From NCBI GenBank assembly GCA_023412215.1, contig JAEYNX010000034.1, positions 1 to 64,000 of the forward strand: a stretch of 64,000 nucleotides of DNA, in the 5' to 3' direction. Of this stretch, positions 1 through 8,834 are shown piece after piece (position 1 is the stretch's first letter; every line of letters begins with the position of its first letter). This stretch comes from Bacillota bacterium (GTDB taxonomy: Bacteria; Bacillota; Clostridia; Oscillospirales; Ruminococcaceae). The notes beneath the pieces were generated by a model. It was not told the origin of the DNA and searched no databases. It saw only the letters and a program-made list of their open reading frames with translations. The translations under genes were made by a program, and so were the position numbers.

Positions 1-2
1 AA

Positions 3-545
3 AACTTCATCTGCGCCGTCACCTACACCAAGGATAAGGACATCCTGCACACGGCAGCCCGAATCAAGGAGGCGTTTGAGGCTCAATACAAGGCAAAGCT
101 GGCTGTCGGTATCGACAGCCCCACGGATAACTACCTGTTCATCCACACCGCGTACATCAAGGCCCAAAAAGCGCTGCAGGCCTGCATGCGCTCAAAGAGC
201 AAGGACATCCGCCTGTACAACACCATCAATATGGAGATCTTCTCGGGAGAGATTCCCGACCTGACCAAGCTTGAGTATATCCGAAAGATCTTTCGGGGAT
301 ACTCCGAGGAGGATATCTCGCAGTGGATCAGGATACTGGAGGTGTTCTTCGAGACAGAGGGGTCGATCAGTTTAGCGGCCGAGCGCCTGTATATCCACAA
401 AAACACGCTGCAATACAAGCTTAACAAGCTCAAGGAAGCGACGGGGTACGACCCGCGCTCCATCCGCTATTCCTCGCTCTACTACATCGCTGTGCATTTC
501 TACCGAGATATTCAACATAAGTTAAGCACTGCCTCCGCCAATTAA
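3..545 (+). CDS. PucR/CdaR-type transcriptional regulator, C-terminal part (5' end outside window)
   Basis: The reading frame is open from base 3 of the window to the TAA at 543-545, so this is the last 180 residues of a longer gene. The final ~60 residues (SISLAAERLYIHKNTLQYKL and the following segment) match the PucR C-terminal helix-turn-helix found in sugar-diacid (CdaR) and purine-catabolism regulators. The residues before it (DLTKLEYIRKIF) resemble the GGDEF-like/linker region of the same family. The effector domain is not in view, so the inducer cannot be named. A strong hairpin terminator follows 15 bases after the stop. Family assignment is good; the regulon is unknown. Confidence 0.8.
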   Translation, partial: NFICAVTYTKDKDILHTAARIKEAFEAQYKAKLAVGIDSPTDNYLFIHTAYIKAQKALQACMRSKSKDIRLYNTINMEIFSGEIPDLTKLEYIRKIFRGYSEEDISQWIRILEVFFETEGSISLAAERLYIHKNTLQYKLNKLKEATGYDPRSIRYSSLYYIAVHFYRDIQHKLSTASAN

Positions 546-560
546 TAAGTATATAATAAA

Positions 561-600
561 AAACGATAGTGTATGAAGCATAGCTCATACACTGTCGTTT
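561..600. terminator. Bidirectional rho-independent terminator
   Basis: Two 16-base arms (561-576 and 585-600) pair with one wobble around an 8-base loop. On the - strand the hairpin is followed by a T-rich run, serving the histidine kinase gene. On the + strand it closes the PucR-type gene. Confidence 0.85.
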
Positions 601-601
601 C

Positions 602-1687
602 TTATGCCTTGTTTTCACTTTCATTCGGCAAGAAAACGGTAAATAGACTGCCTTTGCCCAACTCGCTTTGAACCTCTATCGTACCGCCGCAAAGCGCCGT
701 AATACGCTTGACAATCGCAAGGCCGAGCCCGTTCCCCGTTTTGAAATGAGAAAGATCGCCCTGATAGAACTTATCAAAAATGCGCTCCACGGTCTCTTCG
801 TCCATGCCGGGGCCGTCATCCTGAATGGTAAATCGGACGCCGCCGTTTTCATTTACAAGGCCTACGCTGATCATTCCTCCCTGATATGAGAATTTAATCG
901 CATTATCCAGAAGATTGAGCCAGATCTGCTGCATTAAATCCTCGTTGCCCATGAACGTGACCTCAGCCATTTCAACATTCATTGAAATCGCCTTTTGTGA
1001 CCACTTGGGTTCCGTCAGTACGATCGCCCTTCTGATCTGCTCATCCAAGCGAAACGGTGCCTTGTCGGTGATGATTTCAATATTTTCGTACCTTGATAAG
1101 TTAAGAACATTGGTAGAAAGCAAGGCCAAACGCTCTGATTCAACAATGATAATGTCCAGGTACTCCCGCCTCTCCTCTTCGCTGAGATTACCGTCCCGCA
1201 ACAGCTTGGCAAACCCGCGCACCGATACAATGGGAGTTTTGAATTCATGGGAGAAGTTATTGATAAAATCACTGCGCAGCGTTTCAATAGACGACAACTC
1301 ATGCGCCATCTTATTGAAGCTCTGTGCCAGTTCCTCCAATTCTCCGATACCTTTAAGCTCCACCTGAACGCTAAAATTACCCTCGGCAATTTTATGGATA
1401 GCGTCGATTACCTTACGAATGGGGTTGAGCGCCTTTTTGCTGAAGAAAAAGGTGAGCGCTATCCCCAGTAAAACACAGAGCCCAAATAATGAAAATAAAA
1501 AACCGTATGGGCCTCTGCCGGCATTCCCTGTACCACTGAATTCCGGCAACAGTAAAATTCCGGTCTTATGCAAAAGAACAATAATGAATCCCGATAAAAA
1601 GAGTGTCGCCAGCAAAACCCAAAAAACAAAGAATACAAGCGAGATGGTAAGGCTCCATCTTTTTTTAAAACGGTTATAGCGACTCAA
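602..1687 (-). CDS. Sensor histidine kinase (HAMP, HisKA, HATPase)
   Basis: This 361-residue membrane sensor kinase has two transmembrane segments (about residues 12-40 and 61-83) with a very short external loop, a HAMP domain (about 84-135), the H-box FSHEFKTP with phospho-acceptor His147, the N-box NLLDNAIKFS, and G-boxes DDGPGMD and GNGLGLAIVK. The start is a TTG at 1687-1685 that overlaps the TGA of the upstream regulator as TTGA, so the pair is translationally coupled. The short sensor loop is typical of VanS-like and intramembrane-sensing kinases that respond to envelope or antibiotic stress (family knowledge). The divergent efflux operon is the likely target (inference). Confidence 0.9.
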   Translation of the reverse strand: MSRYNRFKKRWSLTISLVFFVFWVLLATLFLSGFIIVLLHKTGILLLPEFSGTGNAGRGPYGFLFSLFGLCVLLGIALTFFFSKKALNPIRKVIDAIHKIAEGNFSVQVELKGIGELEELAQSFNKMAHELSSIETLRSDFINNFSHEFKTPIVSVRGFAKLLRDGNLSEEERREYLDIIIVESERLALLSTNVLNLSRYENIEIITDKAPFRLDEQIRRAIVLTEPKWSQKAISMNVEMAEVTFMGNEDLMQQIWLNLLDNAIKFSYQGGMISVGLVNENGGVRFTIQDDGPGMDEETVERIFDKFYQGDLSHFKTGNGLGLAIVKRITALCGGTIEVQSELGKGSLFTVFLPNESENKA

Positions 1688-2358
1688 CCCTTTTTCACCG
1701 CCTTATAGCCGATGCCCCGGACTGTGACAATCTCAAACTCCGGCCAGTCGCGGAACCTTTCCCGCAGACGGTTGATGTGCACATTGAGCGTGTGGTCATC
1801 CGTTTCAGATTCCATGCCCCATATCTCGTCCATAAGCTGCAGGCGGGTAAATATGATGTTGGGATAGGAAAGAAGCTTAAATAATAGATAGAACTCCTTT
1901 TGCGGCAGCATCATCTCTTCCCGCCCGCGCGTTACGGTAAGTGAGTCATAATTAAGGGTTATATCGCCCACTGTCAGCCGGTGGTCACTGGCGATCTGCG
2001 CCCTTCTCAGCAATGCCCTGATGCGAAGCACCATCTCTTCCTCATCTACAGGCTTCGTCATGTAATCATCCGTGCCTGCCAAAAAGCCCTGACGCTTGTC
2101 CTTTGCCTCCTGCTTTGCGGTTACCATTAAAATAGGGAGGGTTTCCCATGTCAGCCGTAGCTGCCGTGTAAGCTCGTACCCGTCCATTTTCGGCATCATT
2201 AAATCCAATATAACGAGGTCCACCTGCTTTTTATCCATGATTTCAAGCGCAGCCACACCATCCTCGGCCTGCAGCGCTTCAAACCCGTTTTGCCGAAGAA
2301 CCGCGCACATCAGCTTTCTTGTGTTGACGTCGTCTTCAACCACCAGAATTTTAAACAT
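1684..2358 (-). CDS. OmpR-family response regulator
   Basis: This 224-residue protein has an N-terminal receiver domain with acidic pocket VVEDD and phospho-acceptor Asp52 (LDLMMPKMDG). A conserved Lys sits in YMTKPVDEEEM. The C-terminal winged-helix DNA-binding domain (about 125-222) includes the NVHINRLRERF recognition region. It is the cognate regulator of the overlapping kinase. It is divergent from a MacAB-type exporter, and direct repeats with an 11-base period lie in the shared intergenic region. That spacing is usual for OmpR/PhoB-type dimers binding in tandem. Confidence 0.92.
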   Translation of the reverse strand: MFKILVVEDDVNTRKLMCAVLRQNGFEALQAEDGVAALEIMDKKQVDLVILDLMMPKMDGYELTRQLRLTWETLPILMVTAKQEAKDKRQGFLAGTDDYMTKPVDEEEMVLRIRALLRRAQIASDHRLTVGDITLNYDSLTVTRGREEMMLPQKEFYLLFKLLSYPNIIFTRLQLMDEIWGMESETDDHTLNVHINRLRERFRDWPEFEIVTVRGIGYKAVKKG

Positions 2359-2408
2359 AGCAAACCCCTCCGTTTATACCAGTATACCACAAAAGATAGC
2401 ATCGAACC

Positions 2409-2469
2409 ATCAACTGAATATCAACTGAAATCCGGCCATTTGTTGAGATTCAATTGATGTTTTGTTGTT
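2409..2469. promoter_or_regulatory. Tandem 11-bp-period repeats, likely response-regulator operator
   Basis: The divergent spacer contains ATCAACTGAA at 2409-2418 and again at 2420-2429. The inverted near-copy TTCAATTGAT sits at 2449-2458. On the + strand TTGA/TTGT cores recur at 2443, 2454 and 2465, also 11 bases apart. One helical turn of spacing between direct repeats is the classic OmpR/PhoB binding geometry. The sites lie between the regulator gene and the efflux operon, so autoregulation plus activation of the exporter is inferred. Confidence 0.5.
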
Positions 2470-2519
2470 AGACTTAAGGTCGCAAAACATGGTGGTCGGT
2501 AAAAGGAAGGAGTTTACTC

Positions 2520-4151
2520 ATGGCGAAGAAAACTGAAACAACTACAATCGTTAGCAAGGCAAACAATCCTCTTCACAAGTTTAAAACCAAGAAGGTTATC
2601 ATACCGGTGGCGATAATCTTGATTATAGTGATTGTTATACTGGGGGTTACCAGAAATTTTAGAGGCGGAAGCGGCGGGGTGGAAATAAAAGCGGAACCTC
2701 TCACCTTAAGAAATCTCTCCAATACAATCAGTGCCACCGGCATGGTCGAGAGCACCGATAAGTCAAATGTGTATTCGCAGCTCTCCAACCCGGTTAAAAC
2801 CATCGATTATTCGGTGGGGGATACTGTGCAGGAGGGGGATATCCTCTGCGAGTTGGATACCGAGAGCCTTAAGCTTGATATCGCTCAGCAGGAGGCTACC
2901 ATTAACGCTTCTGCACAATCCGCACAGCACCAGATCAACACCAGCGTGAAAAACTACAACTATGCGCAGGAGGTTAACGACGAGGACCTAGACGCCTCTG
3001 TTCGCAACAGCAGAAACGCGATGAGCGACAGCAAAGACGCCCTAGAGGATGCCGACAGCGCTTTAGAGGATTTGGATGATGATCGGGATTCCGCATCCAG
3101 TTCGCTCTCTGCCGCACGATCCCGCGTAAGAAGCAGCGAACAGGCAAAGGCTGCCGCTCAAGCGCAATACGATAGCGCAAAAAAAGCGCTCGAGGATGCA
3201 GACCCCACAATAGGAGAGTCGGAAACAGACAACCTGCAGGCTGCCGTAGAGGCGGCAGAGGCGGCACTGAATAACGCGACAGCGGAGCTTACAAGTGCCA
3301 ACGCGGCATACGCGGCCGCCCAAAGCACTTATAATGCCGCGGACACGGCTTACGAAAACGCGAAGGATTCCCGCAGCGATACCGTAAGAAACTATAACGA
3401 CGCGCAAAAGAGCTATGAGGCCGCGATTCTATCCGCCGAAAAAAATCTTGAATCCGCGAAAGACAACGTGACCGGCAGCCAGATTGCGGCGAACCATCAG
3501 GCGAGTACCATCGCGCTTGAGAAATTAAACCTTCAGCTGGAAAAATCCACGATACGGTCCCCTATTTCGGGAACGGTCACGGCGGTTTATGCCACCGAAG
3601 GTGCTCCCGGCAACGGCCTGTTGTTTGTGATTGAGGATACCGAAAACCTGAAGATTACTACATCCATTAAAGAGTATGATATCGAAACGGTGAAGTCGGG
3701 CCTGCCGGTGACGATTAAGGCCGACGCCACCGGGGACAAGGAATTTGAAGGAACCGTAAGCAAAATAGCGCCCACCGCGGCAAAAGCCAACGACGGCTCT
3801 ACCGTTACAGGAACCAATGTTCAGTTCGACACCGAAATTGCGGTAACCGGCAACCATGAAGGCCTGCGTGTCGGCATGAACACGCGCGTGAACATCGTTT
3901 TGGCGGAGCGAACCAATATATTCGGCGTTCCCTACAATGCGGTGGTTACCGATGACAAGGGCAACAAGATCGTCTATGTCGCAGAGCCGGGAGAAAAAGG
4001 CAGCTACAACGCGAAGGCTGTGCCGGTAACAACAGGGCTGGAAACCGATTTTTACATTGAGATTGCCTCGGATAACCTTTCTGAGGGCGTACTTATTATC
4101 AGCAATCCGGATACGGTCACAGACGGAGCAAAGGTTCGGGTGCGCAAGTAA
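2520..4151 (+). CDS. MacA/YknX-type membrane fusion protein of an efflux ABC transporter
   Basis: This 543-residue protein has one N-terminal membrane anchor (about residues 24-45) and no lipobox. A biotinyl-lipoyl-like half-motif lies near 75-120 (YSVGDTVQEGDILCELD). A long Ala-rich coiled coil runs roughly from 125 to 325, and the second lipoyl half-motif is STIRSPISGTVTAVYA, followed by beta-barrel domains. This is the architecture of periplasmic adaptor/HlyD-family proteins, which in Gram-positives sit on the outer face and work with MacB-type permeases. The coiled coil is longer than in YknX (by eye) and low in complexity. The stop overlaps the next start as TAATG. The AAGGAG site lies upstream of ATG 2520. 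Confidence 0.88.
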   Translation: MAKKTETTTIVSKANNPLHKFKTKKVIIPVAIILIIVIVILGVTRNFRGGSGGVEIKAEPLTLRNLSNTISATGMVESTDKSNVYSQLSNPVKTIDYSVGDTVQEGDILCELDTESLKLDIAQQEATINASAQSAQHQINTSVKNYNYAQEVNDEDLDASVRNSRNAMSDSKDALEDADSALEDLDDDRDSASSSLSAARSRVRSSEQAKAAAQAQYDSAKKALEDADPTIGESETDNLQAAVEAAEAALNNATAELTSANAAYAAAQSTYNAADTAYENAKDSRSDTVRNYNDAQKSYEAAILSAEKNLESAKDNVTGSQIAANHQASTIALEKLNLQLEKSTIRSPISGTVTAVYATEGAPGNGLLFVIEDTENLKITTSIKEYDIETVKSGLPVTIKADATGDKEFEGTVSKIAPTAAKANDGSTVTGTNVQFDTEIAVTGNHEGLRVGMNTRVNIVLAERTNIFGVPYNAVVTDDKGNKIVYVAEPGEKGSYNAKAVPVTTGLETDFYIEIASDNLSEGVLIISNPDTVTDGAKVRVRK

Positions 4152-4852
4152 TGGAGCAGAAGTATATTATTGATATGCGCGATATCGTCAAGCGCTTCTA
4201 TATCGGGCTTCCCAATGAGCTGGAGATTTTGCACGGCATCACGCTGCAGGTGCCGCAAGGGCAATTTATATCGATTGTCGGGCAATCCGGCTCCGGTAAG
4301 TCTACGTTAATGAATATTATCGGGGCGCTGGACAGACCCACCCTGGGCAGTTACACGCTGGATGACGTCGATATCGGCAGCAGCGGAGATAAGGAGCTTT
4401 CTGAAATAAGGAACCGCAAAATCGGCTTCGTGTTCCAGACCTTTAACCTGATATCGCGAACCTCCGCTTTAAAAAACGTCGAACTGCCAATGCTTTACGC
4501 GGGCGCCTCCCACAGTGCGCGTTTAACCAGAGCCAAAGAGCTCCTGGAGCAGGTAGATATGATGGAACGTATGCAGCATCTGCCGAATGAGCTTTCGGGC
4601 GGGCAGAAGCAGCGTGTGGCCATCGCCCGCGCAATGGCCAACAACCCTTCCATTATACTTGCGGATGAGCCTACCGGCGCGCTCGATTCCGCGACCGGCC
4701 GCCTTGTCATGGATCTTTTTCACAAGCTGCACGAGGAACAAGGGAAAACGATTGTATTGATCACGCACAGTCAGGAGCTGGCGCTTGAGACGGAACGCAT
4801 TGTGACATTACGTGACGGCAATATTATCAACGATGAGAAAAGAGGTCGTTAG
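4151..4852 (+). CDS. MacB/LolD-type ABC transporter ATP-binding protein
   Basis: This 233-residue nucleotide-binding subunit carries Walker A GQSGSGKST (44-52), signature LSGGQ (148-152), Walker B IILADE (168-173) and H-loop His206. The spacing and the phrase IGFVFQTFNLISRTSALKNVELP are typical of the MacB/FtsE/LolD class that drives mechanotransmission rather than import. It lies between the fusion protein (1-base overlap) and the permease (next codon), so the three are one exporter operon. Confidence 0.93.
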   Translation: MEQKYIIDMRDIVKRFYIGLPNELEILHGITLQVPQGQFISIVGQSGSGKSTLMNIIGALDRPTLGSYTLDDVDIGSSGDKELSEIRNRKIGFVFQTFNLISRTSALKNVELPMLYAGASHSARLTRAKELLEQVDMMERMQHLPNELSGGQKQRVAIARAMANNPSIILADEPTGALDSATGRLVMDLFHKLHEEQGKTIVLITHSQELALETERIVTLRDGNIINDEKRGR

Positions 4853-6133
4853 ATGGACTTACGTGAAAATGTTTCTCTTGCCATCTCGGGACTGCTTGCC
4901 AACAAAATGCGTGCACTCCTGACCATGCTTGGCATTATCATTGGTATCAGCTCTGTTATTGCCATTATAACGGTAGGCAACTCATTAACCAATTCGGTAA
5001 CCTCCTCGATGCAGGATATGGGGGCCAACAATATTATTGTGGGGCTGCAGGAGAAAGACAGCGAGGATACCGAGCTCAGAAGAAATATGATGACTCAGAC
5101 ATCCGCCGCAGAACCGGCAGCCGAAGACCTGTACACCGACGAAATGATCGCTCAGTTTACCGAGATATACGCAAGCGATGTGAAGTACATCAGTATGTCG
5201 GAGAGTGTCGGCTCCGGCAAGGCGCAGGACGGGCGCTTGTATGCCAACGTTTCAATCATCGGTGCCAGCCGAGATTACGCCGGTGCCAATAACCTGACGC
5301 TGGTGGATGGCAGATTTATGAACGAGCGCGATGAGCTGGGCACAAAAAACGTGGCGGTGGTTTCAGATAAGCTCCTCGACAACCTCTTTCCTGCCAATAC
5401 CGACCCGTTGGGGCAGGAGGTGAAGATTCATACCAACAATGAGATTCAAACCTTTACTATTGTCGGTGTTTATGAATACGAGCCTTCCAGTTTCGGCTTC
5501 GCCTCGGTCTCAGACAAGGATGTGAGCACCAATCTGTACATCCCTGTAACCACCGCGAAAAAGATCAGCGGCGCAGACAGCGGTTACCGGACATTCACCA
5601 TCACGACCAATGTCGGCGTAGATTCCATCGCCTTCGCCACCGAGGCCGGGGACTTTTTCAACACCTTTTATGTGAATAACGCAACCTACAAATGCTCTAC
5701 CATGAGCATGGATTCGATGGTGAACCAGCTCAGCTCTATGATGGACACCATCTCCATCGCCGTTGCCGTCATTGCGGCAATCTCTCTCTTGGTGGGCGGC
5801 ATCGGCGTGATGAACATCATGCTGGTATCGATTACGGAGCGCACGCGCGAGATCGGAACAAGAAAGGCGCTGGGGGCAACCAATACCTCGATACGCGTGC
5901 AGTTTATCGTGGAGTCGGTCATTATCTGTTTGATCGGCGGCATCATCGGCATTGTCTTAGGCGTTTCAATGGGCATAGGCGGCGCCGCATTACTCGGGTA
6001 CCCCGCGACGCCCTCTGTCGGCGTTATCGCGCTCGCCGTAGGCTTTTCGATGATGATCGGGGTGTTCTTCGGCTACTATCCGGCCAATAAGGCCGCGGTG
6101 ATGGACCCGATCGAGGCCTTGAGGTATGAATAA
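4853..6133 (+). CDS. MacB-type FtsX-fold ABC permease
   Basis: This 426-residue protein has an N-terminal transmembrane helix (NKMRALLTMLGIIIGISSV region, about 16-45) and a large extracytoplasmic MacB_PCD domain (about 50-290). A C-terminal FtsX domain with three helices carries the family motifs GGIGVMNIMLVSITERTREI and RKALGA. The ATG directly follows the ATPase stop. Together with the adaptor and ATPase it forms a MacAB/YknXYZ-type complex that exports peptides, lipids or antibiotics. The substrate cannot be told from sequence. Confidence 0.92.
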   Translation: MDLRENVSLAISGLLANKMRALLTMLGIIIGISSVIAIITVGNSLTNSVTSSMQDMGANNIIVGLQEKDSEDTELRRNMMTQTSAAEPAAEDLYTDEMIAQFTEIYASDVKYISMSESVGSGKAQDGRLYANVSIIGASRDYAGANNLTLVDGRFMNERDELGTKNVAVVSDKLLDNLFPANTDPLGQEVKIHTNNEIQTFTIVGVYEYEPSSFGFASVSDKDVSTNLYIPVTTAKKISGADSGYRTFTITTNVGVDSIAFATEAGDFFNTFYVNNATYKCSTMSMDSMVNQLSSMMDTISIAVAVIAAISLLVGGIGVMNIMLVSITERTREIGTRKALGATNTSIRVQFIVESVIICLIGGIIGIVLGVSMGIGGAALLGYPATPSVGVIALAVGFSMMIGVFFGYYPANKAAVMDPIEALRYE

Positions 6134-6196
6134 ATAAGTTCAGGATAAGGGCAGTAAGTGTGCGCAACCGTACAGCAACCGTTTAAATAATTATAA

Positions 6197-6240
6197 AGCA
6201 GTGCGCTATAGTGAAGGAATACTATGGCGCACTGCTTTTT
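6197..6240 (+). terminator. Rho-independent terminator of the efflux operon
   Basis: A 16-base-pair stem with one wobble (6197-6212 and 6221-6236) and an 8-base loop is followed directly by TTTTT. Confidence 0.88.
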
Positions 6241-6315
6241 CATGCAAAAGAACAGGTATACAAGATTGTATAAATAAGAACAACATTGTCCATTCATTCG
6301 TTTTTTGCGTTGCAT

Positions 6316-6321
6316 TATAAT
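6316..6321 (+). promoter_or_regulatory. -10 element (TATAAT) upstream of the chitobiose phosphorylase gene
   Basis: A consensus TATAAT lies 35 bases before the start codon. No clear -35 is present at 17 bases (the hexamer there is TTCATT), so activator dependence is possible. Confidence 0.45.
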
Positions 6322-6356
6322 TTAATCAGAATATAAGCCAAAGGGGTAACAAACGA

Positions 6357-8768
6357 ATGAACTACGGCTATTTTGACAATGCAAACAGGGAGTATGTGAT
6401 CAACCGGGTAAACACGCCGGTGCCATGGACGAACTACATCGGGGTAAACGACATGTGCGCCGTACTCAACCAAACAGCCGCGGGCTATGTGTTCTATAAG
6501 TCGCCCCAATACCACCGTATCTCCCGCTTCCGTCCCAATGCCCCCGTAGACGGGCCGGGGCACTACGTCTACCTGCGGGACGACGATACGGGCGAGTACT
6601 GGAGCATCTCCTGGCTCCCGGTGGGCAAGCCGCTTACCGAGGCTACATACGAATGCCGTCACGGGCTGTCTTACTCCAAATACAGCTGCGATTACAACGG
6701 CCTTGCGGCCCGCCAGACGGTTTTTATCCCCCTAAACGACGCGGTGGAACTGTGGGACGTCTCGATAGCCAACAACTCCGGCCGCCCCCGCCGCCTCAGT
6801 GTGTATTCCTATCTGGAGTTTTCTTTCCATCACATCGACATGGACAATCAGAACTTCCAGATGAGCCTGTACGCTTCCGGCTCTGACTATAAGGATGGCA
6901 TTATCGAATACGACCTCTTTTATGAGGAATTCGGCTACCAGTGGTTTGCTGCAAGCTTTGAGCCGGACGGCTTTGATTGCCTGCGCTCAGGCTTTTTAGG
7001 CCCCTACCGCGATGAGCGCAGCCCTCTGGCGGTAGAACGCGGCACCTGCTCGGGCAGTTATGAAAAGACAGGCAATCACTGTGCGGCTTTACAAAAGAAA
7101 CTTACTCTAAAGGCCGGTGAGGAAGCGCGCCTTGTGTTCATGCTGGGCGAGGGGCGCCGCGAGCAGGGCAAAGCCCTTAAAGAGAAGTATTCAACCCCTG
7201 CGCAGGTGGACGACGCCTTTGCGGGGCTCGCCCGTTTTTGGGATGCAAAGCTTGCGCAGCTTCAGGTGAAAACGCCCAACGAGGGGATGAACACCTCCTT
7301 AAATATCTGGAACCTGTATCAGGCGGAGATCAACATTATGTTCTCGCGCTTCGCCTCGTTTATCGAGGTGGGCGGCAGAACGGGGCTGGGATACCGCGAT
7401 ACGGCGCAGGACGCCATGACGGTGCCCCACTCCAACCCCCAAAAGTGCCGCCAGCGCATTATCGAGCTGCTGCGCGGGCTTACCTCACAGGGCTATGGCC
7501 TGCACCTCTTCCAGCCCGAGTGGTTCGACCCCACCCTGCAGGGCAAGCAGCAGAGCTTTAAGTCCCCCACCCTGATTCCCACCCCCAGCCGCGCCGAGAT
7601 GGTGCATGGCATCAAGGATGCCTGCTCGGACGACGCGCTTTGGCTGGTCGCTTCCATCTGCGAGTACATCAAAGAAACCGGCGAGCTTTCGCTGCTGAGC
7701 GAAACCGTCACCTACGCCGACGGCGGCGAGGACAGCGTTTTTGAGCATATCCTTCGCATTCTCGATTTCTCCAACCGCGAGGTGGGTGCGACGGGCATCT
7801 GCAAGGGGCTTCGCGCCGACTGGAACGATTGCTTAAACCTCGGCGGCGGCGAAAGCGCCATGGTGTCTTTTCTGCACCACTGGGCACTCACCCATTTTTT
7901 AACGCTTGCGCGCTACGCGGGCAGAACCGAGGTGCTGCCCAAATATGAGGCCATGCTTGCCAAGGTGAAGAAGGCCTGTGAAGACAACCTGTGGGACGGC
8001 AAATGGTACATACGCGGCATTACGGCCAGCGGCCGAAGAATCGGTACACAGCGGGACAAAGAAGGCCGCGTGCACATGGAGTCCAACACCTGGGCGGTGT
8101 TTTCCGGATTGGCAGACCGTGAGCGCGGCATCTCGGCGATGGACGCGGTGGATGAATACCTCTATACCCCCTATGGCCTGATGCTCAACGCCCCCTCCTA
8201 TACCGAGTGCGACGACGAGATCGGCTTTGTGACCCGCGTTTACCCCGGTGTGAAGGAAAACGGCGCCATCTTCAGCCACCCCAACCCCTGGGCGTGGTGC
8301 GCCGAAGCGCGGCTCGGGCGCGGGAACAGGGCCATGAAGTTCTATAACGCCCTGCTGCCCGAAAACCAGAACGACCTCATCGAGGTACGCGAGGCGGAGC
8401 CGTATTCCTACTGTCAGTTCATCATGGGCAGGGACCATACGGCGTTCGGGCGGGCACGGCATCCGTTTATGACAGGCTCGGGCGGCTGGGCCTACTTCGC
8501 CGCCACCCGTTACCTCTTGGGCGTGCGCCCCGACTACGACGCGCTGATTATCGACCCGTGCATCCCCGCACAGTGGAAGGAATTTGACGTAACGCGCATC
8601 TGGCGCGGAGCCACCTACGAGATTCATGTGGAAAACCCAAGCGGTGTAAGCAAGGGGGTAAAACAGGTGTTTCTAAACGGGGATAAACTGACCGATGTTC
8701 AAGGTGTCGGCGTCATCCCGCAGCAAAAAGACAGGATAGTAAACAAGGTACGCGTCGTAATGGGATAG
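6357..8768 (+). CDS. chbP: GH94 N,N'-diacetylchitobiose phosphorylase
   Basis: This 803-residue cytoplasmic enzyme resembles, along its whole length as I recall it, the Vibrio proteolyticus chitobiose phosphorylase (about 801 residues). Shared stretches include the N-terminus (MNYGYFDNANREYVI), YVYLRDDDTGEYWSISW, GGRTGLGYRDTAQDAM, GICKGLRADWNDCLNLGGGE and FSHPNPWAW. The DWND motif (488-491) holds the family's catalytic acid. The reaction is (GlcNAc)2 + Pi giving GlcNAc-1-P and GlcNAc. The downstream mutase, NagB, NagA and ROK kinase are exactly the enzymes needed for both products, which supports this over cellobiose phosphorylase. No signal peptide. The start has AAGGGG upstream. Confidence 0.9.
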   Translation: MNYGYFDNANREYVINRVNTPVPWTNYIGVNDMCAVLNQTAAGYVFYKSPQYHRISRFRPNAPVDGPGHYVYLRDDDTGEYWSISWLPVGKPLTEATYECRHGLSYSKYSCDYNGLAARQTVFIPLNDAVELWDVSIANNSGRPRRLSVYSYLEFSFHHIDMDNQNFQMSLYASGSDYKDGIIEYDLFYEEFGYQWFAASFEPDGFDCLRSGFLGPYRDERSPLAVERGTCSGSYEKTGNHCAALQKKLTLKAGEEARLVFMLGEGRREQGKALKEKYSTPAQVDDAFAGLARFWDAKLAQLQVKTPNEGMNTSLNIWNLYQAEINIMFSRFASFIEVGGRTGLGYRDTAQDAMTVPHSNPQKCRQRIIELLRGLTSQGYGLHLFQPEWFDPTLQGKQQSFKSPTLIPTPSRAEMVHGIKDACSDDALWLVASICEYIKETGELSLLSETVTYADGGEDSVFEHILRILDFSNREVGATGICKGLRADWNDCLNLGGGESAMVSFLHHWALTHFLTLARYAGRTEVLPKYEAMLAKVKKACEDNLWDGKWYIRGITASGRRIGTQRDKEGRVHMESNTWAVFSGLADRERGISAMDAVDEYLYTPYGLMLNAPSYTECDDEIGFVTRVYPGVKENGAIFSHPNPWAWCAEARLGRGNRAMKFYNALLPENQNDLIEVREAEPYSYCQFIMGRDHTAFGRARHPFMTGSGGWAYFAATRYLLGVRPDYDALIIDPCIPAQWKEFDVTRIWRGATYEIHVENPSGVSKGVKQVFLNGDKLTDVQGVGVIPQQKDRIVNKVRVVMG

Positions 8769-8834
8769 TGCGGCGCTCCGTTTACCGTACGAACGGGCAG
8801 ATGCTATGTACGGAGAAAAGCATGGTGATAAAAG

